DNA of 32,455 nucleotides from Deltaproteobacteria bacterium (GTDB lineage Bacteria; Myxococcota_A; Polyangia; Polyangiales; Houyiibacteriaceae). Of the stretch, positions 25,301 through 32,377 are shown in pieces (the first letter of the stretch is position 1; every line of letters begins with the position of its first letter). The DNA lies in NCBI GenBank assembly GCA_013151775.1, contig JAADHO010000180.1, positions 1 through 32,455 of the forward strand, given 5' to 3'. The translations under genes were made by a program, and so were the position numbers. Under the pieces are notes generated by a model. That model did not search any database and had not been told where the DNA came from. It worked only from the letters and a program-made list of their open reading frames with translations.

Positions 25301-26473
25301 GTTCGGGTGACTCCCGCCCGGAGGCGTGCTGTGACACGTGCCGCACGCCGCCTGCGTGCCGTCCACCGTGGTCCACGTGGGCGTCGTGTTCGTGCCGCCC
25401 GGCAAGAGCGTCTCGCCGTGGCAGTAGACGCCGCTGCAGGTCGTGCCGCTCCAGTCGGGCGTCGCGCCATCCGTGGTCGACAGCGGACCCCACGTGACCT
25501 CCGCGGGACGCGGCGTGTCGATGTGGCCCGTCGCCCAGATCCCGCCTCCGGCCGGATCGGGGACGATGTGACAGGCCTCGCACTGTACCTCCTTGTGCCA
25601 ATCCGAAGGCCCGAGGTGACTGCGGTGCGCGCCGATCGAGCGCTCGGAGGTGTCCGTGCGCTGCGCCGTGTCACGCGGAGGAGCCGGCGTGCCATCGGCC
25701 TCCGAGCCGTGACAGCTCGTGCAGGTCAGCCCCGAGATGTCGAGGTCCAACATGCCGTCGATGTGCCGGTCGGGATCGGTGATCGTGCCCGACTCGTCGA
25801 TCGTCGAGTGACACGTGGCGCAGCGATCGTACTTCGGATGCGAACCCTCGGGAGGCACGCCGTGGCAGCTGCCGCAATACACCTGTGAGCCGTCCACGAT
25901 CGTCCAGGTCGGCGTCATCAGCGTGCCGCCTGGATCGAGGCGTGCGCCATGACAGTACACGTCCGAACAGCTCGTGCCGTCGAAGCTCGGAGACGCCCCA
26001 CGCGAGGTCGGCACGTCACCGAAGGTCAGCTCCGCGGGCCACGGGGTGTCGATGTGCCCCGGGTCGTCGACGGCCGTGGGCACGAGGTGACAATCCGAGC
26101 ACTGCACGTCCCGATGCCAGGAGGAGTCGTAGAGGTGATTGCGGTGCGCGCCCACGCCTCGCTCCGACGGGTCGATGCGCCCCTCGAGATCCACCGGCGG
26201 CGCCGAGCTCGTGCGATCGCCATGGCACTCGCTGCAGTCAGGACCTAGGGGCAGTTGACCCACGGGCGCCGTCGGACGCGTGGGCAGGAGATAGCCAGCA
26301 CCATCGAGCACGTCGCCGTCCACGACGTCGCCGTCGCCGGCCTGCGCGTCGAGCACGTCAGCGTCAGGGCCCGCGTCCAGATCCACAGCCGATCCACCGC
26401 TGCCACCACAGCCCGCCAGACCGAACGCCACTACAACCAGGGAAACGAGACGCCTGACGGCAATGCTCTTCAT
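22349..26473 (-). CDS. Six-module multiheme c-type cytochrome lipoprotein (38 heme-type motifs)
   Basis: A 1374-residue exported protein. The signal peptide ends in lipobox LAGC (Cys22) and is followed by an Asp-rich linker of about 35 residues. Six modules follow, each with five heme motifs in the order CxxCH, CxDCH, C-S-(G/D)-V-Y-C-H (Cx4CH), CG(T/S)CH, CxxCH. The C-terminal domain adds CQACH, CESCH, CTFCH, CTRCH, CANLYCH, CNSCH, CVECH and a final CNPACH, which is Cx3CH. The total is 30 CxxCH, 7 Cx4CH and 1 Cx3CH. Modules share GAHRSHL, WH, GHID, PAE(L/V)T(W/F)G, LLPGG and RHI(D/N)G. Such proteins carry electrons across the periplasm or on the cell surface; no partner oxidoreductase or porin is in the window. 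Its upstream DNA is nearly identical to that of the next cytochrome gene. Confidence 0.95.
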   Translation of the reverse strand: MKSIAVRRLVSLVVVAFGLAGCGGSGGSAVDLDAGPDADVLDAQAGDGDVVDGDVLDGAGYLLPTRPTAPVGQLPLGPDCSECHGDRTSSAPPVDLEGRIDPSERGVGAHRNHLYDSSWHRDVQCSDCHLVPTAVDDPGHIDTPWPAELTFGDVPTSRGASPSFDGTSCSDVYCHGARLDPGGTLMTPTWTIVDGSQVYCGSCHGVPPEGSHPKYDRCATCHSTIDESGTITDPDRHIDGMLDLDISGLTCTSCHGSEADGTPAPPRDTAQRTDTSERSIGAHRSHLGPSDWHKEVQCEACHIVPDPAGGGIWATGHIDTPRPAEVTWGPLSTTDGATPDWSGTTCSGVYCHGETLLPGGTNTTPTWTTVDGTQAACGTCHSTPPGGSHPNNTNCSGCHPTMGPGMTITDPSRHIDGVVDVDLSSASCTTCHGSAVDGTPAPPFDTSGNVDTTQRGVGAHRSHLGTSDWHREILCTDCHVVPSAVMDVGHIDTPRPAELTWGALATTDGATPSFSGTTCSGVYCHGETLLPGGSNTKPTWTTVDGTQAACGTCHSTPPRGGHPNNTNCAGCHPTMGTGLTIADPSRHINGVVDVDLSSASCTTCHGSEADGTPAPPRDTAGNATTNARGVGAHRSHLGPSSWHKQVVCTDCHVVPAAVMDVGHLDSPLPAELTWGALARADAASPRFSGTTCSGVYCHGETLLPGGSNTTPNWTRVDGTQATCGTCHGLPPGGRHPRSTNCKACHPTMGNGLRITDPARHINGVVNIDFSRATCTDCHGSAADGTPAPPQDTQGNTNTNVRGVGAHRSHLGTSTWHKQVVCADCHVVPTSVGAVGHLDTALPAELTFGALAKADRASPRFSGTTCSGVYCHGATLMPGGTNTRPNWTTVDGSQAACGTCHSTPPGSFHPRTTNCQVCHPTMGPGMTIVDPARHINGVLDLDFSRVSCTDCHGSAADGTPAPPRDTTGGTATTRRGVGAHRSHLGTSSWHKEVICSDCHMVPASVTQPGHIDTGLPAELTWGGLATSNGATPSMSGTTCSGVYCHGETLLPGGTNTRPNWTTVDGSQAACGTCHGLPPGGTHPTSTNCSTCHPTTDAAGTIIQPAKHINGVVDIISNHPTGWSAPTSHGATANNNGFSSCQACHGADLRGGVVGVSCESCHPGWKTNCTFCHGGTDNMTGAPPAAVDGRTGRNTIAVGAHTEHVGATSLHVAWDCTRCHNPKPTSALSPGHIDGDGQAEVIFDPMNPSATFDPATGVCANLYCHGNGSSRLGTADWDTNPTLQCNSCHAYIGSSRTDLQAMSGQHYRHIAGMRSRYRCVECHASVVDASGNIIGLALHVDGQPEISLRRGGTFTPGSGTTAPSCNPACHGNRSWY
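23160..26250 (-). repeat. Six tandem ~519-bp cytochrome modules
   Basis: The Cx4CH-encoding segment recurs close to positions 23345, 23865, 24383, 24901, 25421 and, in a diverged form, 25945. The period is therefore about 519 bp (173 codons). The first module differs most (CSDVYCH, LDPGG, VPPEG); the inner ones are highly alike at DNA level. The similarity explains several long shadow frames and is a substrate for recombination. Confidence 0.9.
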
Positions 26474-26497
26474 ACCCTTTAATCTCCTGTCTTCGGG

Positions 26498-26518
26498 TCG
26501 TCGCGCGGCGCGCCACGA
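26498..26518. promoter_or_regulatory. Near-perfect 21-bp palindrome, copy A
   Basis: Arms TCGT-C-GCGCG and CGCGC-C-ACGA around a central G pair at all positions but one. It starts 25 bp upstream of the cytochrome ATG, between the possible -10 and the start codon. An identical copy stands before the nine-module gene (32402-32422). It may be an operator or an RNA hairpin in the leader. Confidence 0.5.
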
Positions 26519-26679
26519 TCCCGCGTGTCCTCACCCATTAGATAGGATCGATCGGGCGGGCCTGCATTGCGCCGGACGCAACACGAAACGCGCATCCGTT
26601 GCGCCACGAGAGCAACTTCCTCAAAACCCGTGCATATTTTGCGCGTGGACGAGGTCGAGGACTCGCAGGACGAAATTCC

Positions 26680-26697
26680 GGCGACTCAGGAGCCGCC
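26680..26697 (-). terminator. Weak hairpin after the nine-module cytochrome gene
   Basis: On the minus strand GGCGGCT and AGTCGCC pair (one G-U) around a 4-base loop, 23 bases after the stop at 26721. A short AATTT follows two bases later. A modest terminator candidate. Confidence 0.4.
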
Positions 26698-26720
26698 TGG
26701 AGGTGCTTCCCGTGAGGAAC

Positions 26721-28166
26721 TCAGAGCCAGACCTCGTTTCCATGGCAGGCGGGGTTGCACGAGGGCGGACTGCCCGGCGTGAAGCGACCGCCGCGACGCA
26801 GGGAGACCTCGGGCTGACCGTTCACGTGCAGGGGCAGGCCGATGATGTTCCCGGACGAGTCCACCACCGTCGCGTGGCATTCGACGCAGGCGATGCCCTT
26901 GCCGCGCACGTGCTTCTCGTGCTTGCCCGACATCGCACGAAGGTCCGCCTTGGAAGACCACGTGTAGGCGTGACACGAGTCGCATTGCAGCGTCGGGTTC
27001 GTGTTCCAATCCGCCGTGCCCAGGCGCGACGAGCCGTTGCCGTGGCAGTAGAGGTTCGCGCACACGCCCGTCGCCGGGTCGTAGGTGGCCGACGGATTCA
27101 TCCAGTCGAAGATCACCTCCGCCTGACCGTCCCCGTCGATATGCCCGGGGCTCAGCGCGGAGGTCGGCTTCGGGTTGTGGCAGCGCGTACAATCCCACGC
27201 CACGTGCATCGACGTGCTGCCCACGTGCTCCGTGTGCGCGCCCACCGCGATCGTGTTGCGACCCGTCCGGCCGTCCACCGCCGCGGGCGGCGCCCCGGTC
27301 GCGTTGTCCACGCCGCCGTGACAGAAGGTGCAGTCCGTCTGCCAGCCCGGGTGACAGCTCTCGCAGGACACGCCGACCACGCCACCGCGGAGATCCGCGC
27401 CGTGGCACGCCTGGCAATTCGTGAAGCCCGTGTTGTTCGCCGTCATCCCGTGGGATGTGGGCGCGCTCCAGCCCGCCGGGTGGTTCGAGACGAGCTCGAC
27501 CGTGCCGTTGATGTGGATGGCCGGCTGAATGATCGTGCCCGAGGCGTTGGTCGTAGGATGGCACATGGAGCAATCGGTGACGGTCACGTGTGTTCCACCT
27601 GGAGGCAGCCCATGACACGTGCCGCAGGCCGCCTGCGAGCCGTTCACCGTCGTCCATGTGGGCGTGATGTTCGTGCCGCCCGGCTGGAGCGTCTGCCCGT
27701 GGCAATACACGCTGCAGCTCGTGCCGCTGAAGGTCGGAGTCGCGCCATCTGCGGTCGCCAGCGCGCCCCAGGTGAGCTCCGCCGGAAGCGCCGTGTCGAT
27801 GTGGCCCGTCGCCGTCACGCTCGCGGGCACCAGATGACAGTCCGTACAGACGACCTCCTTATGCCAGCCCGAGGTGCCGAGGTGGCTGCGGTGAGCGCCC
27901 ACGCCACGCACGGCGGTGGCCGTGTTGCCCGTGGTGTCCTGAGGAGGCGCGGGCGTGCCGTCCGCCGCCGAGCCGTGGCAGTCGGTGCACGACACTCCCG
28001 TCAGGTCGACGTCCACTACTCCGTTGATGTGACGCGCAGCGTCGACGATCGTCAGGCCCGCGCCCATGGTCGGGTGACACACGGAGCAGTTGCTGTTCCG
28101 CGGGTGCGTGCCAAGCGGAGGCGTGCCGTGGCAGGTGCCGCAGGCCGCCTGCGTGCCGTCGACCAC
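26721..28166 (-). CDS. C-terminal fragment of the broken nine-module multiheme cytochrome
   Basis: The frame opens at a GTG (28166) exactly at a deletion junction and runs 481 residues. It has no signal peptide, so it could not receive hemes as an independent protein. It begins within module 8 (VDGTQAACGTCH) and contains the last two motifs of that module, all of module 9, and a C-terminal domain matching the six-module paralogue (CQACH, CESCH, CTFCH, CTRCH, CANLYCH, CDSCH, CVECH, CNPACH). In total there are 15 heme-type motifs. In module 9 the usual CSGVYCH has lost one residue and reads CSVYCH, a Cx3CH. Adding seven bases at 28164/28165 joins it to the upstream fragment. Best read as part of one gene that is either mutated or wrongly sequenced. 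Confidence 0.85.
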   Translation of the reverse strand: MVDGTQAACGTCHGTPPLGTHPRNSNCSVCHPTMGAGLTIVDAARHINGVVDVDLTGVSCTDCHGSAADGTPAPPQDTTGNTATAVRGVGAHRSHLGTSGWHKEVVCTDCHLVPASVTATGHIDTALPAELTWGALATADGATPTFSGTSCSVYCHGQTLQPGGTNITPTWTTVNGSQAACGTCHGLPPGGTHVTVTDCSMCHPTTNASGTIIQPAIHINGTVELVSNHPAGWSAPTSHGMTANNTGFTNCQACHGADLRGGVVGVSCESCHPGWQTDCTFCHGGVDNATGAPPAAVDGRTGRNTIAVGAHTEHVGSTSMHVAWDCTRCHNPKPTSALSPGHIDGDGQAEVIFDWMNPSATYDPATGVCANLYCHGNGSSRLGTADWNTNPTLQCDSCHAYTWSSKADLRAMSGKHEKHVRGKGIACVECHATVVDSSGNIIGLPLHVNGQPEVSLRRGGRFTPGSPPSCNPACHGNEVWL

Positions 28167-31100
28167 ATGGGCGTGGTGTTGGTGCCGCCGGGGAGCAGCG
28201 TCTCGCCATGGCAGTAGACGCCGTTGCAGCTCGTGCCGTCAAAGCTCGGCGACGCCGCGTCGGCCTGCGCCAAGGTGCCGAAGGTCAGCTCCGCAGGCAG
28301 CGCCGTGTCGATATGACCCGCCGCCGTCACCGTCGCGGGCACGATGTGGCAGTCCGTGCACACCACCTGCTTGTGCCAGCTCGAGGTGCCCAGGTGACTG
28401 CGGTGCGCACCCACACTGCGGAAGCTCGTGGCGAGGCGCCCGCGCGTGTCTTGTGGAGGCGCGGGCGTGCCGTCCGCCGCCGAGCCGTGGCAGTCGGTGC
28501 ACGACACTCCGGAGAGGTCGAGGTCGACCACTCCGTTGATATGACGCGCCGGAATCGCAATGGTCAGCCCCGCGCCCATGGTCGGGTGACACACGGAGCA
28601 GTTGCTGTTGCGCGGATGCGTGCCGCCCGGAGGCGTGCCGTGACACGTCCCGCAGGCCGCCTGCGTACCGTTCACCGTCGTCCACGTGGGCGTGGTGTTG
28701 GTGCCACCGGGCAGCAACGTCTCGCCGTGACAGTAGACGCCGTTGCAGCTCGTGCCGTCAAAGCTCGGCGACGCTGCGTCCGCTCGCGCCAGGGCGCCCC
28801 AGGTCAGCTCCGCAGGCAGCGCCGTGTCGATGTGACCCGCCGCCGTCACCGTCGCGGGCACGATGTGGCAGTCCGTGCAGACCACCTGCTTGTGCCAAGT
28901 CGAGGTGCCCAGATGGCTTCGATGAGCGCCGACGCCACGCACACTCGTTGCCGTGTTCGAGGAGGTATCCTGCGGAGGCGCGGGCGTACCCGCCGCCGCC
29001 GAGCCATGGCAATCCGTGCACGTGGCGCCGGCAAGATCGAGATCGACCACGCCGTTGATGTGACGCGCGGGATCCGTGATGGTGAGGCCGCTCCCCATGG
29101 TGGGGTGACAGGCCGAGCAGCGGCTGCTGCGGGGATGCGTGCCACCCGGAGGCGTGCCGTGGCAGGTGCCGCACGCCGCCTGCGTGCCGTTCACCGTGCG
29201 CCAGTTCGGCGTCGTGTTGGTGCCGCCCGGGAGCAGCGTCTCGCCGTGGCAGTAGACGCCGCTGCAGGTCGTCCCGCTGAAGCTCGGCGACGCACCGTCC
29301 GCCGTAGCGAGAGCGCCCCAGGTCAGCTCCGCCGGCAGCGCCGTGTCCATGTGACCGACGGCGGTCACCGTCGCGGGCACCACGTGGCAGTCCGTACAGA
29401 CCACCTCCTTATGCCAGCCCGATGTGCCCAGGTGACTGCGGTGAGCGCCCACGCCTCGCCGAGCGGTCGCCGTGCCGCCGGTGGTGTCCCGCGGAGGAGC
29501 GGGCGTGCCGTCGGCCGCGGAGCCATGACAATCCGTACAGGTGGCTGAAGAGAAATCGAGATTGACCACGCCGTCGATGTGGCGAGCCGGATCCGTGATC
29601 GTCAGCCCCGCGCCCATGGTCGGGTGGCAGGTCGCGCAATTGCTGTTGCGCGGATGACGCCCACCGGGAGGCGTCCCGTGGCAGGTTCCGCAGGCCGCCT
29701 GCGTGCCGTCCACCGTCGTCCAATTCGGCGTCGTGTTACTGCCGCCGGGCAAGAGCGTCTCGCCGTGGCAGTACACTCCGCTGCAGGTCGTCCCGCTCAT
29801 GCTCGGAGACGCGCCATCGGCCGTGGCGAGCGCGCCCCAGGTCAGCTCCGCGGGAAGCGCCGAGTCGATGTGACCGGCCGCCGTCACCGTCGCAGGCACC
29901 ACGTGGCAGTCCGTGCAGACCACCTCCTTGTGCCAGCCCGAGGTGCCGAGATGGCTGCGGTGAGCGCCCACGCCGCGCACGCTCGTCACCACGTTGCCCG
30001 TCGTGTCCTGTGGTGGCGCCGGCGTGCCGTCGGCCGCGGAGCCGTGACACGTGGTGCACGATCCGCTGCCCAGGTCCAGGTCCACGACGCCGTTGATGTG
30101 ACGCGCTGGATCCGTGATGGTCATCCCCGGACCCATGGTCGGGTGACAGCCCGCGCAGTTGCTGTTGGTCGGGTGCGTGCCGCCCGGAGGCAGCCCGTGG
30201 CAGGTGCCGCAGGTCGCCTGCGTGCCGTCCACGCGCGTCCAGTTGGGCGTCGTATTCGTGCCGCCAGGCAAGAGCGTCTCGCCGTGGCAGTACACCCCGC
30301 TGCAGGTCGTCCCGCTGAAGGTGGGAGACGCCGCGTCGGCTCGCGCCAGCGCGCCCCAGGTCAGCTCCGCCGGGAGCGGCGTGTCGATGTGACCCACATC
30401 TGTCACCGCCGCCGGCACCACGTGGCAGTCCGTGCACACCACCTCCTTATGCCAGCTCGAGGTGCCTAGATGACTGCGGTGAGCGCCCACGCCGCGGGCG
30501 TTCGTCGTCGCGTTGCCCGCCGTGTCCTTGGGCGGCGCGGGCGTCCCATCCGCGGCCGAGCCGTGGCAGGTCGTGCACGACGCGCTGCTCAGGTCCACGT
30601 CCACCACGCCGTTGATGTGACGCGCCGGATCCGCGATCGTCAGGCCTGTGCCCATCGTCGGGTGACACGCCGAGCAGTTCGTGTTGTTCGGGTGACCACC
30701 CCCCGGAGGCAGCCCGTGGCAGGTGCCGCACGCTGCCTGCGTGCCGTCCACCGTCGTCCAGTTCGGAGTCGTATTCGTGCCGCCCGGCAAGAGCGTCTCA
30801 CCGTGGCAGTACACCCCGCTGCAGGTCGTCCCACTGAAGCTCGGAGACGCCGCGTCCGCCGTCGCCAGAGCACCGAAGGTCAGCTCAGCGGGTAGCGGCG
30901 TGTCGATGTGACCCACGTCCGAGACGGCGCCGGGGACCACATGACAATCCGTGCAGGTGACCTCGGCGTGCCAATCCGACGTCCCGAGGTGGCTGCGGTG
31001 AGCGCCCACGCCTCGCTGCGTGGTCGCCGTGCCACCGGTCGTGTCGCGTGGAGGCGCTGGCGTGCCGTCGAGTTCCGAGCCGTGACACGTCATGCAGCCG

Positions 31101-32140
31101 GCGCCGCTCAGGTCCAGGTCGACGACGCCGTCGATGTGACGCGACGGATCGGTGATCGTCATGCCCGGGCCCATCGTCGGGTGACAGCCCGCGCAGTCGG
31201 TCGAGTTCGGGTGACTCCCGCCCGGAGGCGTGCTGTGACACGTGCCGCACGCCGCCTGCGTGCCGTCCACCGTCGTCCACTCCGGCGTTGTGTTGCTGCC
31301 GCCAGGCAAGAGCGTCTCGCCGTGGCAGTACACCCCGCTGCAGGTCGTCCCGCTCCAGTCAGGAGTCGCCCCATCCGTCGTCGACAGCGGACCCCAGGTC
31401 ACCTCCGCCGGACGTGGCGTGTCGATATGACCCACCGCCCACACACCGCCGAGCACTGGATCGGGGACGATGTGACACGCCTCGCACTGCACCTCCTTGT
31501 GCCAATCCGAAGGCCCGAGGTGGCTGCGGTGCGCGCCCACCGTCCGCTCGGAGGTGTCCGTGCGATCCGACGTGTCACGCGGAGGAGCCGGCGTGCCGTC
31601 CGCCTCTGAGCCGTGGCAGCTCGTGCACGTCAGGCCCGAGATGTCGAGGTCCAACAGGCCGTCGACATGCCGGTCTGGATCCGTGATCGTACCCGACCCG
31701 TCGATCGTCGGGTGACAGACGGAGCAGCGATCGTACTTCGGGTGCGGACCCTCGGGCGGCACACCGTGGCAGCTGCCGCAATACGCTTGTGAGCCGTCCA
31801 CAATCGTCCAGGTCGGCGTCATCAGCGTGCCGCCTGGGTCCAGGCGCGTGCCATGACAGTACACATCCGAGCAGCTCGTTCCGTCGAAGCTCGGAGACGC
31901 CCCGCGCGACGTCGGCACGGCGCCGAAGGTCAGCTCCGCGGGCCACGGCGTGTCGATATGCCCCGGGTCGTCGATGCCCGTGGGCACGAGGTGGCAGTCC
32001 GTGCACACGATGTCGCGGTGCCACGACGAGTCGTAGAGGTGGTTGCGGTGCGCCCCCACGCCTCGCTCCGAAGGGTCGATGCGACCCTCGAGATCCATCG
32101 GGGGCGCCGAGCTCGTGCGATCGCCGTGGCACTCGCTGCA
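27520..32140 (-). repeat. Nine tandem ~519-bp cytochrome modules
   Basis: The Cx4CH-encoding segment recurs near 27707, 28213, 28735, 29255, 29770, 30292, 30809, 31328 and 31858, mostly 515-525 bp apart. The interval 27707-28213 is shorter because of the 7-base and 3-base deletions. Inner modules are very similar (for example the repeated TDCHGSAADGTPAPP and CGTCHG.PPGG.HP segments), which favours unequal crossing-over. Confidence 0.9.
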
Positions 32141-32377
32141 GTCCGGACCCAGGGGCAGGCGACCCACGGGCGCCGTCGGACGCGTGGGCAGGAGATAGCC
32201 GGCGCCATCGAGCACGTCGCCGTCCACGACGTCGCCGTCGCCGACCTGCGCGTCGAGAACGTCCGCGTCAGGGCCCGCGTCCAGATCCACAGCCGGTCCA
32301 CCGCTGCCACCGCAGCCCGCCAGACCGAGTGTCAATACAACTAGGCAAACGAGACGCCAAACGGCAATGCTCTTCAT
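28052..32377 (-). CDS. N-terminal fragment of the broken nine-module multiheme cytochrome lipoprotein
   Basis: Starts at ATG 32377 with a signal peptide almost identical to that of the six-module paralogue (lipobox LAGC, Cys22) and the same Asp-rich linker. Seven full modules of five heme motifs and the first three motifs of an eighth follow, 38 motifs in all. At 28165 the frame shifts; the last 36 residues (from STARRRPAAP) are out of frame and end at TGA 28052. Modules 7 and 8 use CNGVYCH for the Cx4CH site, and module 8 is the interrupted one. Together with 26721-28166 the intact gene would encode 1887 residues with 53 heme-type motifs: 51 CxxCH or Cx4CH and two Cx3CH. Predicted to be a surface or periplasmic electron carrier. 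As written it would be a truncated lipoprotein lacking the C-terminal domain. Confidence 0.88.
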   Translation of the reverse strand: MKSIAVWRLVCLVVLTLGLAGCGGSGGPAVDLDAGPDADVLDAQVGDGDVVDGDVLDGAGYLLPTRPTAPVGRLPLGPDCSECHGDRTSSAPPMDLEGRIDPSERGVGAHRNHLYDSSWHRDIVCTDCHLVPTGIDDPGHIDTPWPAELTFGAVPTSRGASPSFDGTSCSDVYCHGTRLDPGGTLMTPTWTIVDGSQAYCGSCHGVPPEGPHPKYDRCSVCHPTIDGSGTITDPDRHVDGLLDLDISGLTCTSCHGSEADGTPAPPRDTSDRTDTSERTVGAHRSHLGPSDWHKEVQCEACHIVPDPVLGGVWAVGHIDTPRPAEVTWGPLSTTDGATPDWSGTTCSGVYCHGETLLPGGSNTTPEWTTVDGTQAACGTCHSTPPGGSHPNSTDCAGCHPTMGPGMTITDPSRHIDGVVDLDLSGAGCMTCHGSELDGTPAPPRDTTGGTATTQRGVGAHRSHLGTSDWHAEVTCTDCHVVPGAVSDVGHIDTPLPAELTFGALATADAASPSFSGTTCSGVYCHGETLLPGGTNTTPNWTTVDGTQAACGTCHGLPPGGGHPNNTNCSACHPTMGTGLTIADPARHINGVVDVDLSSASCTTCHGSAADGTPAPPKDTAGNATTNARGVGAHRSHLGTSSWHKEVVCTDCHVVPAAVTDVGHIDTPLPAELTWGALARADAASPTFSGTTCSGVYCHGETLLPGGTNTTPNWTRVDGTQATCGTCHGLPPGGTHPTNSNCAGCHPTMGPGMTITDPARHINGVVDLDLGSGSCTTCHGSAADGTPAPPQDTTGNVVTSVRGVGAHRSHLGTSGWHKEVVCTDCHVVPATVTAAGHIDSALPAELTWGALATADGASPSMSGTTCSGVYCHGETLLPGGSNTTPNWTTVDGTQAACGTCHGTPPGGRHPRNSNCATCHPTMGAGLTITDPARHIDGVVNLDFSSATCTDCHGSAADGTPAPPRDTTGGTATARRGVGAHRSHLGTSGWHKEVVCTDCHVVPATVTAVGHMDTALPAELTWGALATADGASPSFSGTTCSGVYCHGETLLPGGTNTTPNWRTVNGTQAACGTCHGTPPGGTHPRSSRCSACHPTMGSGLTITDPARHINGVVDLDLAGATCTDCHGSAAAGTPAPPQDTSSNTATSVRGVGAHRSHLGTSTWHKQVVCTDCHIVPATVTAAGHIDTALPAELTWGALARADAASPSFDGTSCNGVYCHGETLLPGGTNTTPTWTTVNGTQAACGTCHGTPPGGTHPRNSNCSVCHPTMGAGLTIAIPARHINGVVDLDLSGVSCTDCHGSAADGTPAPPQDTRGRLATSFRSVGAHRSHLGTSSWHKQVVCTDCHIVPATVTAAGHIDTALPAELTFGTLAQADAASPSFDGTSCNGVYCHGETLLPGGTNTTPMWSTARRRPAAPATARLRLARTRGTATAPCVTRPWARA
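28164..28165 (-). other. Frameshift junction (7-base deletion) in the nine-module cytochrome gene
   Basis: Every other module has seven more bases between the codons for W-T and V-D-G-T-Q. Module 7, for example, reads ACC-GTCGTCC-ACGTGGG on the plus strand where module 8 reads ACC-ACATGGG. On the coding strand the missing piece is equivalent to ACCACGG, a segment bounded by GG on both sides, fitting slippage between 2-base repeats. Restoring it makes 26721-32377 exactly divisible by three. Confidence 0.9.

Larger units (their letters stand above)
26474..26720 (-). promoter_or_regulatory. Leader and promoter region of the six-module cytochrome gene
   Basis: 247 bp separate this gene from the end of the nine-module gene. 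The 60-odd bases next to the ATG match those before the nine-module gene almost base for base, up to about 26532. A shared TATCTA on the minus strand (about 26541-26546 here) could be a -10 element, but no good -35 is visible. An AGGAG lies 12 bases before the ATG, rather far, with AAAGGG closer. The remaining part near 26560-26670 is less GC-rich and shows no gene. Confidence 0.5.

Noticed and set aside
26721-28166. Independent 15-heme cytochrome gene
   Set aside because: The GTG start coincides with the deletion junction, there is no signal peptide, and the sequence continues module 8 of the upstream fragment. It is listed as a fragment of one gene.
28052-28166. Programmed ribosomal frameshift joining the two cytochrome fragments
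   Set aside because: No slippery heptamer or following hairpin is evident, and comparison with sister modules shows seven missing bases, which also removes residues of the conserved T-V segment. A deletion is the simpler reading.
23160-32140. CRISPR-like or satellite repeat array
   Set aside because: The period of about 519 bp is in frame and codes for conserved heme modules; there are no short repeats with unique spacers.
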